From: Candidatus Eiseniibacteriota bacterium
GTDB taxonomy: Bacteria; Eisenbacteria; RBG-16-71-46; JAFGJU01
Assembly (NCBI GenBank): GCA_016928935.1
Contig: JAFGJU010000042.1
Span: forward strand, 1-7,724
DNA: 7,724 nt
Reading direction: 5' to 3'
Below the pieces are notes generated by a model that ran no database searches, was not told the origin of the DNA, and worked only from the letters and a program-made list of their open reading frames with translations. A program made the translations under genes and the position numbers. Below are positions 1-6,593 of the stretch, one piece after another; position 1 is the first letter of the stretch, and every line of letters starts with the position of its first letter.

Positions 1-1813
1 GAGAGATGTTTACGCTGAGCTCGATTGCCCTGTCGGTGCCGGCCTGAATCGAATAGATACCCGGTTCCTCGTACGGACCTACGCCGACGGGCCCCGCCGG
101 GAGCGTCTCGGAGAACGCCTCCCCGGGGCGAAGATTCCTTCCTGCGCCGCCGCCGGCACCACACAGATAGCCCAGCATCTCGTGTAAGAGCGGGACAAAG
201 GCTCCGCTCGTGGCCAGCTCGTTCCAACCCGGCTCAAGCGAGCTCGTGAAGAGAAGCGCGCCACGGTGTTCTATGAGCGCGGGGAGTCCCTCCGCGAACT
301 GAGCCACGACCACTCCGCTGTCGAGCGGTTCGGCGGCCACGACCTCGAAGAATCGGGCTCCGCTCACGGGCTCGTTCCTGGTCACGCCGAACCTCGCGAG
401 TATCGGGTGAGACGCCACCGCTGCTCGCAGAGTGAAGAAACCGCCTTCCCGGCCGGCCGAACCCGAACCCTCGATTCCCACGAGTCTCGCCGGCAGCAGG
501 GCGGGCAGAAGTCTCTCGTTGTAGTGCCGAATGTCCACCCTGTCACCCAGGGCTATCAGGACCCCACCGCCCGCTCGTCTGTAAGTTGTCAGCAGGTCCA
601 GCTCGCGAGCCGCCAGAGTCTCGACGTTATCCAGGATTACGCACCGTGCCGCCGTCAGGTCCTGTTCGGTCAGGTCGGCTGCCCGCATCCTGCGCGGCGA
701 AAACTCCGGCGACACCCCCATTGCCAGGGACAAGTAGTCCGGCGAAGGCGGCGACGCTTCACCGGCGAGCACGAGCACCGCGAGGCGCTTTCCGGCTTCG
801 ACCGCCACGTAGTGAACGTCGTCCGCCCGCAAGGAATCAGGAGGAAACGAAATCGCGACCTCCCTGGCCGAGCCGGACACCTCGACGGCCATTCTGACCG
901 AGTCAAACGGGGCCAGGTCGAGGTGCCTGACCGTTTCTTCTTTCCCGTCTCCGCTGACGGTCACGCGGGCGCCGCGGACAGGAACGCTGCTCGAGTTGAC
1001 GACCGAAAACTCCAGGCTCCTCTTGAGAGCAGACCCCGAGCGAATGACCTGCGCGTTACTCACGAAAAGGTTGGCCGCGGAACCCGAGGCGACCGGGACG
1101 AGGACGGTCCTGATGCCCCGCCCACTCGTGGCCTGCGAACCGCCGGCGCTCTCCGGCCCGGCCCGACCCACTGGTGAACGCAGCGCGGGCGACGTTTCCA
1201 GGTTCCCCCACTGGCCCGCCTGGAAGTCGGATATCACGTAGAGCTCCCTGTGGATGCTCTTAGATTCACGCAGGAGGCGGTATGCCGCGGCCACGGCCGC
1301 GTCCGGTGCGGCATCCCTGTTCGTCAGCCGAGTGAGCCCGACCATGCCCGACAGTCGTGCCGGCCCGGACACGAGTGAGGGCGCATGCGCGTCGCAGACC
1401 GGCAGCACCGCGCCGTCGTCCCCCTCGCCCAGACGCTCAAAGATCCTGAGCGCCGCATCGCAGGCGTGGCTGAACACGGGCCTACCGTCCTTGAGGGCAC
1501 CCATGCTGGCCGAGTTGTCCAGCACGACGACGGCCGACACGCTGCCCTTCCCCCTGGCCAGAGGCCCTCTCAACGCCGGCCTGGCCACGGCCAGCACGAA
1601 GGCAGCAATCGCGGCCATTCTCAGCAACATCAGGAGCAGGTTGCGGACCCTGAGCCGGCGCGTTTCCCTGCGCGCGATGTCCCTGAGGAAGGTCACGGAA
1701 CTGAATTCCTGCCTCCTGGCTCGCCGCTTCGTGAACAAATGTATGACGAGCGGAATCGCAACCGCCAGCAGGCCGAAGAGCAGTTTGCCGTTAAGAAAGA
1801 AAAGACCCGACAT
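1..1813 (-). CDS. BatA-type membrane protein with VWA domain (partial, C-terminus beyond window)
   Basis: The reading frame is open for 604 codons from the ATG at 1813 to the window edge, so the C-terminus is missing. Residues about 10-26 and 57-78 are two hydrophobic segments with the IPLVIHLF and AVARP signatures of the BatA/aerotolerance N-terminal double-helix domain. A von Willebrand A domain follows (about 94-205) with an intact MIDAS start, DNSAS at 99-103, and an ISDFQ motif at 194-198. Residues about 245-340 look like a beta-sandwich. Residues about 343-550 resemble the class-I glutamine-amidotransferase-like domain found in this family, but I see no clear catalytic Cys-His pair. The final visible part (GIYSIQAG) resembles the segment usually found before a closing membrane helix. 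It lies 45 bases after the DUF58 gene and is probably co-transcribed. The ribosome site is weak (GGG next to the ATG, GGTGG further up). Family members are envelope proteins that work with MoxR ATPases; the exact substrate is unknown. Confidence 0.88.
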   Translation of the reverse strand, partial: MSGLFFLNGKLLFGLLAVAIPLVIHLFTKRRARRQEFSSVTFLRDIARRETRRLRVRNLLLMLLRMAAIAAFVLAVARPALRGPLARGKGSVSAVVVLDNSASMGALKDGRPVFSHACDAALRIFERLGEGDDGAVLPVCDAHAPSLVSGPARLSGMVGLTRLTNRDAAPDAAVAAAYRLLRESKSIHRELYVISDFQAGQWGNLETSPALRSPVGRAGPESAGGSQATSGRGIRTVLVPVASGSAANLFVSNAQVIRSGSALKRSLEFSVVNSSSVPVRGARVTVSGDGKEETVRHLDLAPFDSVRMAVEVSGSAREVAISFPPDSLRADDVHYVAVEAGKRLAVLVLAGEASPPSPDYLSLAMGVSPEFSPRRMRAADLTEQDLTAARCVILDNVETLAARELDLLTTYRRAGGGVLIALGDRVDIRHYNERLLPALLPARLVGIEGSGSAGREGGFFTLRAAVASHPILARFGVTRNEPVSGARFFEVVAAEPLDSGVVVAQFAEGLPALIEHRGALLFTSSLEPGWNELATSGAFVPLLHEMLGYLCGAGGGAGRNLRPGEAFSETLPAGPVGVGPYEEPGIYSIQAGTDRAIELSVNIS

Positions 1814-1858
1814 CCCTAAAGACCACCCGCCAGTCGTGAAGGCCACCCGCCGGAGGCG

Positions 1859-2761
1859 CTAATGCAGCCTCGCCCGTTTTTCCAGAAAGCGCGTGAGCGC
1901 CACGTCGTACGGGGTGGAAGTGCTCAGGAGCGCGTACTCCACAAGATGCTCGTGACACTGGGTCCTGTACTCAGCTATCCAGTCCCCCATCACCTTTCTG
2001 TAGCGCGCGCCTATTTGGCTGGAGTTTGCGATGACCTCCTCGTCCGTCTCCATGTCCACGAACGCCAGCTCTTCCTCGAACGGGAACCCGGTCTCGCTCT
2101 CGTCCAGTAGATGAAACACTATCACCTCGTGCTTCCTGTGCCTGAAGTGCTTGACCGCGCTCAGGACCGCCGCCTGGTCGTCCATCAGGTCGGACAGCAC
2201 GATTATGAGCCCGCGCCTTCTGATGCGGCCCGCCAGAAGCTCGAGGCTCCTCGCGACGTTGGTCGTCTCGCCTGGCCGGAGGCGCTCCAATTCCGTGAGG
2301 ATGACGTTCAGGTGCCCCTTCACCGACCGTGGGGGTATGTAGTTCCTTATCGTGCTCGTGAACGTGACCAGCCCGACTGAGTCTTGCTGGCGCAGCATCA
2401 AGTACGAAAGCGCGGCCGCGAGCGAGCCGGCGTACTCGAGCTTGGTGACCGCCGAGGAGGACGAGTAGCCCATCGAGGCGCTGGCGTCGACCAGGATGTA
2501 GGCGCGCAGGTTCGTCTCCTCCTCGAACTCTTTCACGTAGAAACGGTCCCTGCGCGCGTAGACTTTCCAGTCGATGTTCCTTATGGGGTCGCCGGGCATG
2601 TACTGCCTGTGCTCCGCGAACTCCACGCTGAAGCCCTTGTACGGACTCTTGTGAAGTCCGGCGATGAACCCCTCGACCACGAGCCTGGCCCTCAGGTCGA
2701 GCCCCGCCAATTTGGAGACCACCAGGGGGTCCAGGAATTTTCGTTCTCCAGATTCTTGCAT
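1859..2761 (-). CDS. DUF58 / VWA-like domain protein, MoxR partner
   Basis: A 300-residue protein with no membrane segment, of normal length for the short DUF58 class. The DUF58 signature is clear at residues 50-70 (EHRQYMPGDPIRNIDWKVYAR). It is followed by a VWA fold with an intact metal site: DASAS at 92-96, the Thr region GETTN at 165-169, and SDLMDD at 190-195. It sits between moxR (86 bases upstream) and the BatA-type VWA gene (45 bases downstream), the standard order for this cluster. Proteins of this family are presumed to be metal-dependent adaptors that the MoxR ATPase works on or with; no precise function can be read here. The ATG at 2761 is chosen because the conserved N-terminal pattern starts soon after it; the ribosome-binding site upstream is poor (GGTG about 12 bases away), so translation may be inefficient or coupled to moxR. 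Family assignment is firm, role inferred. Confidence 0.93.
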   Translation of the reverse strand: MQESGERKFLDPLVVSKLAGLDLRARLVVEGFIAGLHKSPYKGFSVEFAEHRQYMPGDPIRNIDWKVYARRDRFYVKEFEEETNLRAYILVDASASMGYSSSSAVTKLEYAGSLAAALSYLMLRQQDSVGLVTFTSTIRNYIPPRSVKGHLNVILTELERLRPGETTNVARSLELLAGRIRRRGLIIVLSDLMDDQAAVLSAVKHFRHRKHEVIVFHLLDESETGFPFEEELAFVDMETDEEVIANSSQIGARYRKVMGDWIAEYRTQCHEHLVEYALLSTSTPYDVALTRFLEKRARLH

Positions 2762-2793
2762 CGTGTGAACACACCACGAGCGCGGGTCGTGCC

Positions 2794-2877
2794 GCTGCCG
2801 ACTCGGGCGCTGCCGGCTCGGGCATTGCCGGCTCGGGCTCCACCGACTTAGGCGCTGCCGGCTCGGGCATTGCCGCG
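2794..2877 (-). repeat. 15-bp tandem repeat array across the moxR stop codon
   Basis: On the plus strand, five consecutive 15-base units run from 2794 to 2868: 2794-2808, 2809-2823, 2824-2838, 2839-2853 and 2854-2868, followed by a partial unit to about 2877. The commonest unit is GCTGCCGGCTCGGGC; two units begin with ATT, and unit four is the most divergent. Read in the moxR frame the unit codes for Ala-Arg-Ala-Gly-Ser/Asn, and the last residues of MoxR (GNARAGSA) come from it. The moxR stop TAA lies inside divergent unit four, where the other units have CGA. The array continues past the stop into the gap before the DUF58 gene. Confidence 0.85.
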
Positions 2878-3867
2878 GTTTTCGGGAACTGTCTCGAGGA
2901 GGCGCCTTATCAGCTCGGTCGTGGTTATTCCTTCTGCCTCGGCGCTGAAGTTGGTAAGGATCCTATGCCTCAGCACGCTCGTGGCGACCTCTCTGACGTC
3001 CTGACACGAAGGGGTGAGCTCACCGCGCAGGATGGCTCTGGCCTTTGCGCCAAGGACGAGGTACTGGGACGCCCTCGGGCCCGCCCCCCAGCTGACCCAG
3101 GATTTGACGAAGTCCGGCGTGCCGGCCGGGCCTGGCCGCGTTGCTCTGGCCAGGCGGACCGCGTAGTCCACGACATAATCGCTTACGGGCACGCTCCTCA
3201 CGATCCTTTGAAGCTCAAGCACCTCCGAAACCGTCAGTACCCTTTCCAGGCTGGGCGCGGCAACACCCGTCGTGGAACTGACTATGAGCCGCTCGTCCTT
3301 CTCGGCGGGGTAATCTATGTAGATGTTGAACATGAACCTGTCCAACTGCGCCTCCGGCAGAGGGTAGGTTCCTTCCAGCTCGATGGGGTTCTGCGTGGCC
3401 AGGACGAAGAACGGCAGGTCGAGCTTGTACGTCTCCCCGCCGGCCGTCACCTCATACTCCTGCATCGCCTGGAGGAGCGCCGCCTGCGTCTTGGGGGGTG
3501 TCCGGTTGATCTCGTCCGCCAGGACGATGTTGGAGAACACCGGTCCTTTGACAAACTTGAACACCCGGGACTTGGTCGCCGCATCCTCGTGAAGTATCTC
3601 CGTTCCCGTTATGTCCGACGGCATTAGGTCGGGTGTGAACTGAATCCTGCTGAATCTCAGGTCGAGCACCCTGGCAAGACTGCTGACGAGGAGTGTCTTG
3701 GCGAGGCCGGGCACGCCCACGACCAGACAGTGGCCGTTGGCGAACAGTGCTATCAGGAGCTCTTCGATGACGTTCTCCTGGTCTATTATTACTTTGCGCA
3801 ACTCGGACGTCACGCGCTCCTTCGCACTCCTCAGACGCTCAACATGTTGTAGCTCGTTTTTCTCCAT
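2848..3867 (-). CDS. MoxR-family AAA+ ATPase
   Basis: A 339-residue ATPase of typical MoxR length. Visible motifs in order: Walker A GVPGLAKT at 51-58 (the MoxR form), Walker B VLADEINR at 115-122, sensor-1 ATQN at 157-160 followed by the conserved ELEGTYPLPEAQLDRFMF stretch with the arginine-finger region at about 176-180, and a sensor-2-like GPRAS at 264-268 in the lid domain. MoxR proteins are hexameric AAA+ chaperone-like enzymes that use ATP to remodel or mature partner proteins, usually VWA-domain proteins encoded next door, which fits the DUF58 and BatA-type genes downstream. The ATG at 3867 has a reasonable ribosome site, GAGAGG seven bases upstream. The last eight residues derive from a 15-base tandem repeat and lie beyond the conserved domain, so the tail is probably not important for catalysis. 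The gene probably heads its own transcript, as 442 bases separate it from the bactofilin gene. Confidence 0.95.
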   Translation of the reverse strand: MEKNELQHVERLRSAKERVTSELRKVIIDQENVIEELLIALFANGHCLVVGVPGLAKTLLVSSLARVLDLRFSRIQFTPDLMPSDITGTEILHEDAATKSRVFKFVKGPVFSNIVLADEINRTPPKTQAALLQAMQEYEVTAGGETYKLDLPFFVLATQNPIELEGTYPLPEAQLDRFMFNIYIDYPAEKDERLIVSSTTGVAAPSLERVLTVSEVLELQRIVRSVPVSDYVVDYAVRLARATRPGPAGTPDFVKSWVSWGAGPRASQYLVLGAKARAILRGELTPSCQDVREVATSVLRHRILTNFSAEAEGITTTELIRRLLETVPENRGNARAGSA

Positions 3868-4309
3868 GCCCTAGCCTCTCGCTGCCCGCGGGGACGGCAA
3901 CCCGCACCAGGCAAGCCGTTCCGCCGCAGTGTGTATAACTGTTGGCTTTCTCATGCGCCGTGAAGTCATAACATATTGTAGAATAAACCTTTGCATACGA
4001 TTCGGCTGTCGAGTGCGCGTTCTCCACTTTTCCACAATCATTCACGCCCCACTCTCCAAGCCCAAAGTCCCGGAACTCCAGAACGAGAGCGCCGACCGCA
4101 CCCGGACACGCGCCACGGCCGGCGCCCGGGGTGCTCGGCTGGTGCGGGTACCCAAAGAGCGACCGCCGCGTCTCGAGCGCGCGGCCCGGCAGCCCGCTAC
4201 GCACACCACGCCGACCCGCTGGCGCGCACACCGTTGCAAGCACGGCTGGAACCACGGGGGCGCGGGAGCACGGCTGTGCTAACCCGCGAGCCCACAGCCT
4301 GCTCAGCGC
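3868..4309. other. 442-base intergenic region without a credible gene
   Basis: Open frames exist on both strands, but they are rich in Cys, His and Arg, resemble no family I know and lack ribosome sites. The part at 3931-4040 is about 56% AT by hand count, markedly richer than its surroundings, and probably contains the moxR promoter. The part at 4045-4309 is very GC-rich. It has a short hairpin at 4267-4280 (stems AGCAC and GTGCT, loop GGCT) after the bactofilin gene, but no T-run on the minus strand, so it is not a standard terminator. A 10-base direct repeat, AGCACGGCTG, occurs at 4239-4248 and 4267-4276. No tRNA or known RNA gene was recognised. Confidence 0.6.
3930..4000 (-). promoter_or_regulatory. 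Probable promoter zone for the moxR block (no exact hexamers assigned)
   Basis: This is the most AT-rich stretch between the bactofilin and moxR genes. On the minus strand it contains -10-like strings such as TACAAT and TATACA, but none has a convincing -35 element at 16-18 bases. The assignment rests on position and composition only. Confidence 0.3.
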
Positions 4310-4780
4310 CTAACGACGGAAGCTCTCCTCGCGCGCGGTCTCCGCTTCTGTGCCGGGGGCGTGACCGTTTTCTCCACGGCCAACACTGCCGGTCTTTCCC
4401 ACCGCGGCGCCCTCCGCCGCAACAGGTTCTGGCATGGCGCACTTACCGTTGAACGTGACCCCTTCGTCCACGACGAGCGTGCGGGTCTCTATGTCGCCGT
4501 CGACTCTGGCGCCGGCATGAAGTTCTACCCTGTCGTGCGCCCGCAGGTTTCCGGCCACCGCGCCGGCAACAACCATGTCTCTCGCCTGCACGTCGGCCCT
4601 CACCACACCGCACTTGCCCACTATGACCGACTCCGTGGCTACAATAGAGCCCTCGAAATCGCCGTCGATTCGTGCGCTTCCGTTAACGCTGATGTCGCCC
4701 CTGAACCGCGACTCTTCTCCTATCATGCAGTTCAGGCGTCCTTCGAAGGCCCCCTCTTTCTTGACTCCGAATCCAAACAT
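4310..4780 (-). CDS. Bactofilin (polymer-forming cytoskeletal protein)
   Basis: A 156-residue protein with the bactofilin (DUF583) domain at about residues 17-113: a run of short beta-helix repeats with regularly spaced Gly, Val and Ile, as in GDISVNGSARIDGDFEGSI at 28-46 and ARVDGDIETRTLVV at 91-104. Short flexible tails flank it; the C-terminal tail (114-156) is rich in Ala, Glu and Gly. Bactofilins polymerise without nucleotide into filaments, often at the inner membrane, and place cell-wall enzymes or segregation proteins. Two ATGs are adjacent (4783 and 4780). The strong ribosome site AAGGAGG ends only two bases before the first but five before the second, so 4780 is preferred; a longer frame to 4843 has no support. 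It follows the M23 peptidase by 76 bases and is likely the last gene of the parAB operon. Pairing with an M23 peptidase is common for this family. Confidence 0.93.
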   Translation of the reverse strand: MFGFGVKKEGAFEGRLNCMIGEESRFRGDISVNGSARIDGDFEGSIVATESVIVGKCGVVRADVQARDMVVAGAVAGNLRAHDRVELHAGARVDGDIETRTLVVDEGVTFNGKCAMPEPVAAEGAAVGKTGSVGRGENGHAPGTEAETAREESFRR

Positions 4781-4785
4781 CATGG

Positions 4786-4792
4786 CCTCCTT
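4786..4792 (-). promoter_or_regulatory. Strong ribosome-binding site of the bactofilin gene
   Basis: The minus strand reads AAGGAGG, a full anti-16S match. It is followed by CC and then ATGATG. The spacing of two versus five bases favours the second ATG (4780) as the start. It is the best ribosome site in the window, consistent with high demand for a polymer-forming protein. Confidence 0.75.
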
Positions 4793-4856
4793 CCGAATCG
4801 GTCTTGAGCGATGTCCGGACGGCGCGGTCACCGGCCGGCCCATCGGAGCCCACCAC

Positions 4857-5699
4857 CTACTCCCGGTCGCTCAGAAAAGTGAGAGGGTTCACCTGTCTGC
4901 CGTAACGGCTGATCTCGAAGTGAAGGTGTGGGGCCGAGCTCTTGCCGCTCGTCCCGGAGTACGCGATCACTTGTCCCCTGAGCACCTCGTCGCCGCGCTC
5001 CACGACGAGTTTAGAATTGTGGCCATACAAGGTTGTGACTCCAGTGCCGTGATTCATGATGATCATCAGGCCGAACACGTCGTCCCCACCGGCGAACTCG
5101 ACCGTGCCGTCACCGGCGGCCCTGACGGGCGTGCCGTTCGGCGTGGCGATGTCGATCCCCTTGTGCCCGGCCGCGGCGTACGAGAAGGTTCTCGAGAGCT
5201 CGCCAAGCACGGGCCAGAGGGTCGGGAGGCTTCTCGTGTATGCGGCGGTCCCGGAGCGGCCCGCCGCCCGGTGCGCCTGCGCGTCGGTGCCCGCGGGCGT
5301 CCCCCCGCTCGCGCCGGTTGTCGCACTCGACACGGCCGACCGAGCGGCGCGACCACCGGAGGTGCCGGAACCCCCCGCCGCGCTCTTCTCGATGCCGACC
5401 AGCGCGAGCAGTCTCTGCTCCACGATGCCAAGCCTCTTCAGCTCCTGCTCCAGCCTGGCTACTTTTCCTTTCTCCTGCTTGAGCTCCGCGTTCTCGTGCT
5501 CCAGACGCGATACGGTGAACGTCAGCCAGCCCATCTCGATGAGCACCACCAACGAGAAGACGACCAAGACGGCCACCAAGGAGCCGGCGGCCAGGAGCGA
5601 CCACAGCCCTCGCCTGCCGAACGAAAGGGTCCTCGGCTTCGATCCTCCCGAGGGGACCAGTATTACGCTGAAGACGGCCTTGCGCTTACCCGCAGCCAT
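4857..5699 (-). CDS. Membrane-anchored M23 (LytM) family metallopeptidase with coiled coil
   Basis: A 280-residue protein. After a short basic cytoplasmic start there is one membrane helix (about residues 33-56), then a coiled coil (about 64-103, rich in Glu, Lys and Leu), a flexible Gly/Ser/Ala/Thr linker (about 105-155), and a C-terminal LytM domain (about 158-275). The zinc and catalytic residues are all present: HKGID (His179, Asp183), YGHNS (His227) and HLHFE (His258, His260). This predicts an active periplasmic endopeptidase that cuts peptidoglycan cross-links, rather than a degenerate activator such as EnvC. The ATG at 5699 is preferred; an in-frame TTG six bases earlier sits too close to the GGGTGG ribosome site. 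It starts 33 bases after parB and is followed by the bactofilin gene. Bactofilin-associated M23 enzymes shape the cell wall in several bacteria (for example the Csd1/CcmA pair in Helicobacter), which is the likely role here. Confidence 0.93.
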   Translation of the reverse strand: MAAGKRKAVFSVILVPSGGSKPRTLSFGRRGLWSLLAAGSLVAVLVVFSLVVLIEMGWLTFTVSRLEHENAELKQEKGKVARLEQELKRLGIVEQRLLALVGIEKSAAGGSGTSGGRAARSAVSSATTGASGGTPAGTDAQAHRAAGRSGTAAYTRSLPTLWPVLGELSRTFSYAAAGHKGIDIATPNGTPVRAAGDGTVEFAGGDDVFGLMIIMNHGTGVTTLYGHNSKLVVERGDEVLRGQVIAYSGTSGKSSAPHLHFEISRYGRQVNPLTFLSDRE

Positions 5700-5732
5700 G
5701 AGCAACCACCCTGCTGACCGAGAGCCCCACCG

Positions 5733-6593
5733 CTAGTTCACAAGAGCTCCGATGGCCTCCAGTATTCGCTCGAGGTCCTCGTTGCTGTAATAGTCTATCT
5801 CTATCTTCCCCTTCCTACCTCTCCAGCTTATCCTGACCGCCGTGGCCAGAAACTTTCGGAGCTTTTCTTCGAGCTCCACTATCTCGGGCGGCCTGGTCCT
5901 CGAGTGGCCGGGGCGGTGTCTCCGTCGTGCAAGTCTGTTGACGAGGGCCTCAGTTTCCCTGACGCTCATCCCCTTGGCCGCCGCCTTCCTGGCGACTGCC
6001 ACCTGTTCGCCGGGTACCTCCAGCGCAAGAAGCGCCCTGCCGTGACCCGAGGAGATCGCGCCGGAGCGTATCATGTCCAGGACGGTCTGCGCCAATTTCA
6101 ACAAACGCAGGCAGTTAGCAACTGACGAGCGGTCCTTGCCCACCTTTGCGGCCAGATCTTCCTGGGTAAGATTGAACTCCGAAACCAACGTCATGTAGGC
6201 CTGCGCTTCGTCGACCGGGTTCAGATCCTCTCTCTGGAGGTTCTCTATGAGCGCAAGTTCCATGGCGTCTTCTTCGCCGGCCTCCTTCACGACGGCCGGA
6301 ACCCTGCTCAAGCCGGCCTTCTTGCAGGCCAGAAGCCGCCTCTCGCCGGCGACCAACTCGTAGCCGTCACCGGCCCGTCTCACGACGATTGGCTCTATCA
6401 CTCCGCGCTGGCGGATTGAGTCCGCCAGCTCTTCAAGTCCCCGCTCGTTCATTGTCGTCCGTGGCTGCCTCGGATTACGGCGGACCTCCTCCACCGCGAT
6501 CTCAAACATGCCCGTGGGCGGCTTTACGGCCGCGAGCCCGATGTCTTCCGGGATGAGTGCCTTGATTCCTCGACCGAGAGCTTTTCTAGTCAT
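5733..6593 (-). CDS. parB: Chromosome-partitioning protein ParB (Spo0J family)
   Basis: A 286-residue protein of usual length for chromosomal ParB. The N-terminus carries the ALGRGIKALIP motif (5-14) typical of the segment that stimulates ParA. The CTP-binding/ParB-N domain spans about 32-125 with VAGERRLLA (81-89, including the GERR box) and ENLQRED (117-123). A helix-turn-helix for parS recognition lies at about 142-167 (LTQEDLAAKVGKDRSSVANC), followed by ISSGHGRALLAL (180-191). A basic linker (222-234) leads to the C-terminal dimerisation domain (about 237-286). ParB binds parS, loads as a CTP-dependent sliding clamp and spreads, forming the segregation complex moved by ParA. Its start overlaps the end of parA by 8 bases, indicating translational coupling; AGGAAG lies about nine bases before the ATG. 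Three parS sites upstream of parA are its expected targets. Confidence 0.97.
   Translation of the reverse strand: MTRKALGRGIKALIPEDIGLAAVKPPTGMFEIAVEEVRRNPRQPRTTMNERGLEELADSIRQRGVIEPIVVRRAGDGYELVAGERRLLACKKAGLSRVPAVVKEAGEEDAMELALIENLQREDLNPVDEAQAYMTLVSEFNLTQEDLAAKVGKDRSSVANCLRLLKLAQTVLDMIRSGAISSGHGRALLALEVPGEQVAVARKAAAKGMSVRETEALVNRLARRRHRPGHSRTRPPEIVELEEKLRKFLATAVRISWRGRKGKIEIDYYSNEDLERILEAIGALVN

Noticed and set aside
266..1177. Long open frame on the plus strand (303 codons)
   Set aside because: It is antisense to the BatA-type VWA gene, whose frame has clear motifs; the plus-strand product is Arg-rich low-complexity sequence with no recognisable domain.
1254..1862. Plus-strand open frame of 202 codons
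   Set aside because: It is antisense to the membrane and VWA domains of the BatA-type gene; it arises from high GC content and has no family features.
1971..2870. Minus-strand open frame of 299 codons overlapping DUF58, starting in the tandem repeat (PEPAA-type repeats)
   Set aside because: It is out of frame with DUF58, whose signature motifs are unambiguous; the PEPA-like start is merely the 15-base repeat in another frame.
3839..4255. Minus-strand open frame in the bactofilin-moxR gap
   Set aside because: It overlaps the moxR start, is rich in Cys and Arg, shows no motif and has no ribosome site. It is probably chance.
4267..4280. Hairpin after the bactofilin gene as an intrinsic terminator
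   Set aside because: The stem is only five base pairs and there is no T-run after it on the minus strand.
5700..5705. TTG at 5705 as the start of the M23 peptidase
   Set aside because: The GGGTGG ribosome site would sit directly against this codon; the ATG at 5699 has proper spacing.
4575..5717. Plus-strand open frame of 380 codons
   Set aside because: It lies antisense to the M23 and bactofilin genes, both with intact motifs; the product has no domain and is Arg/Ala/Pro-rich.
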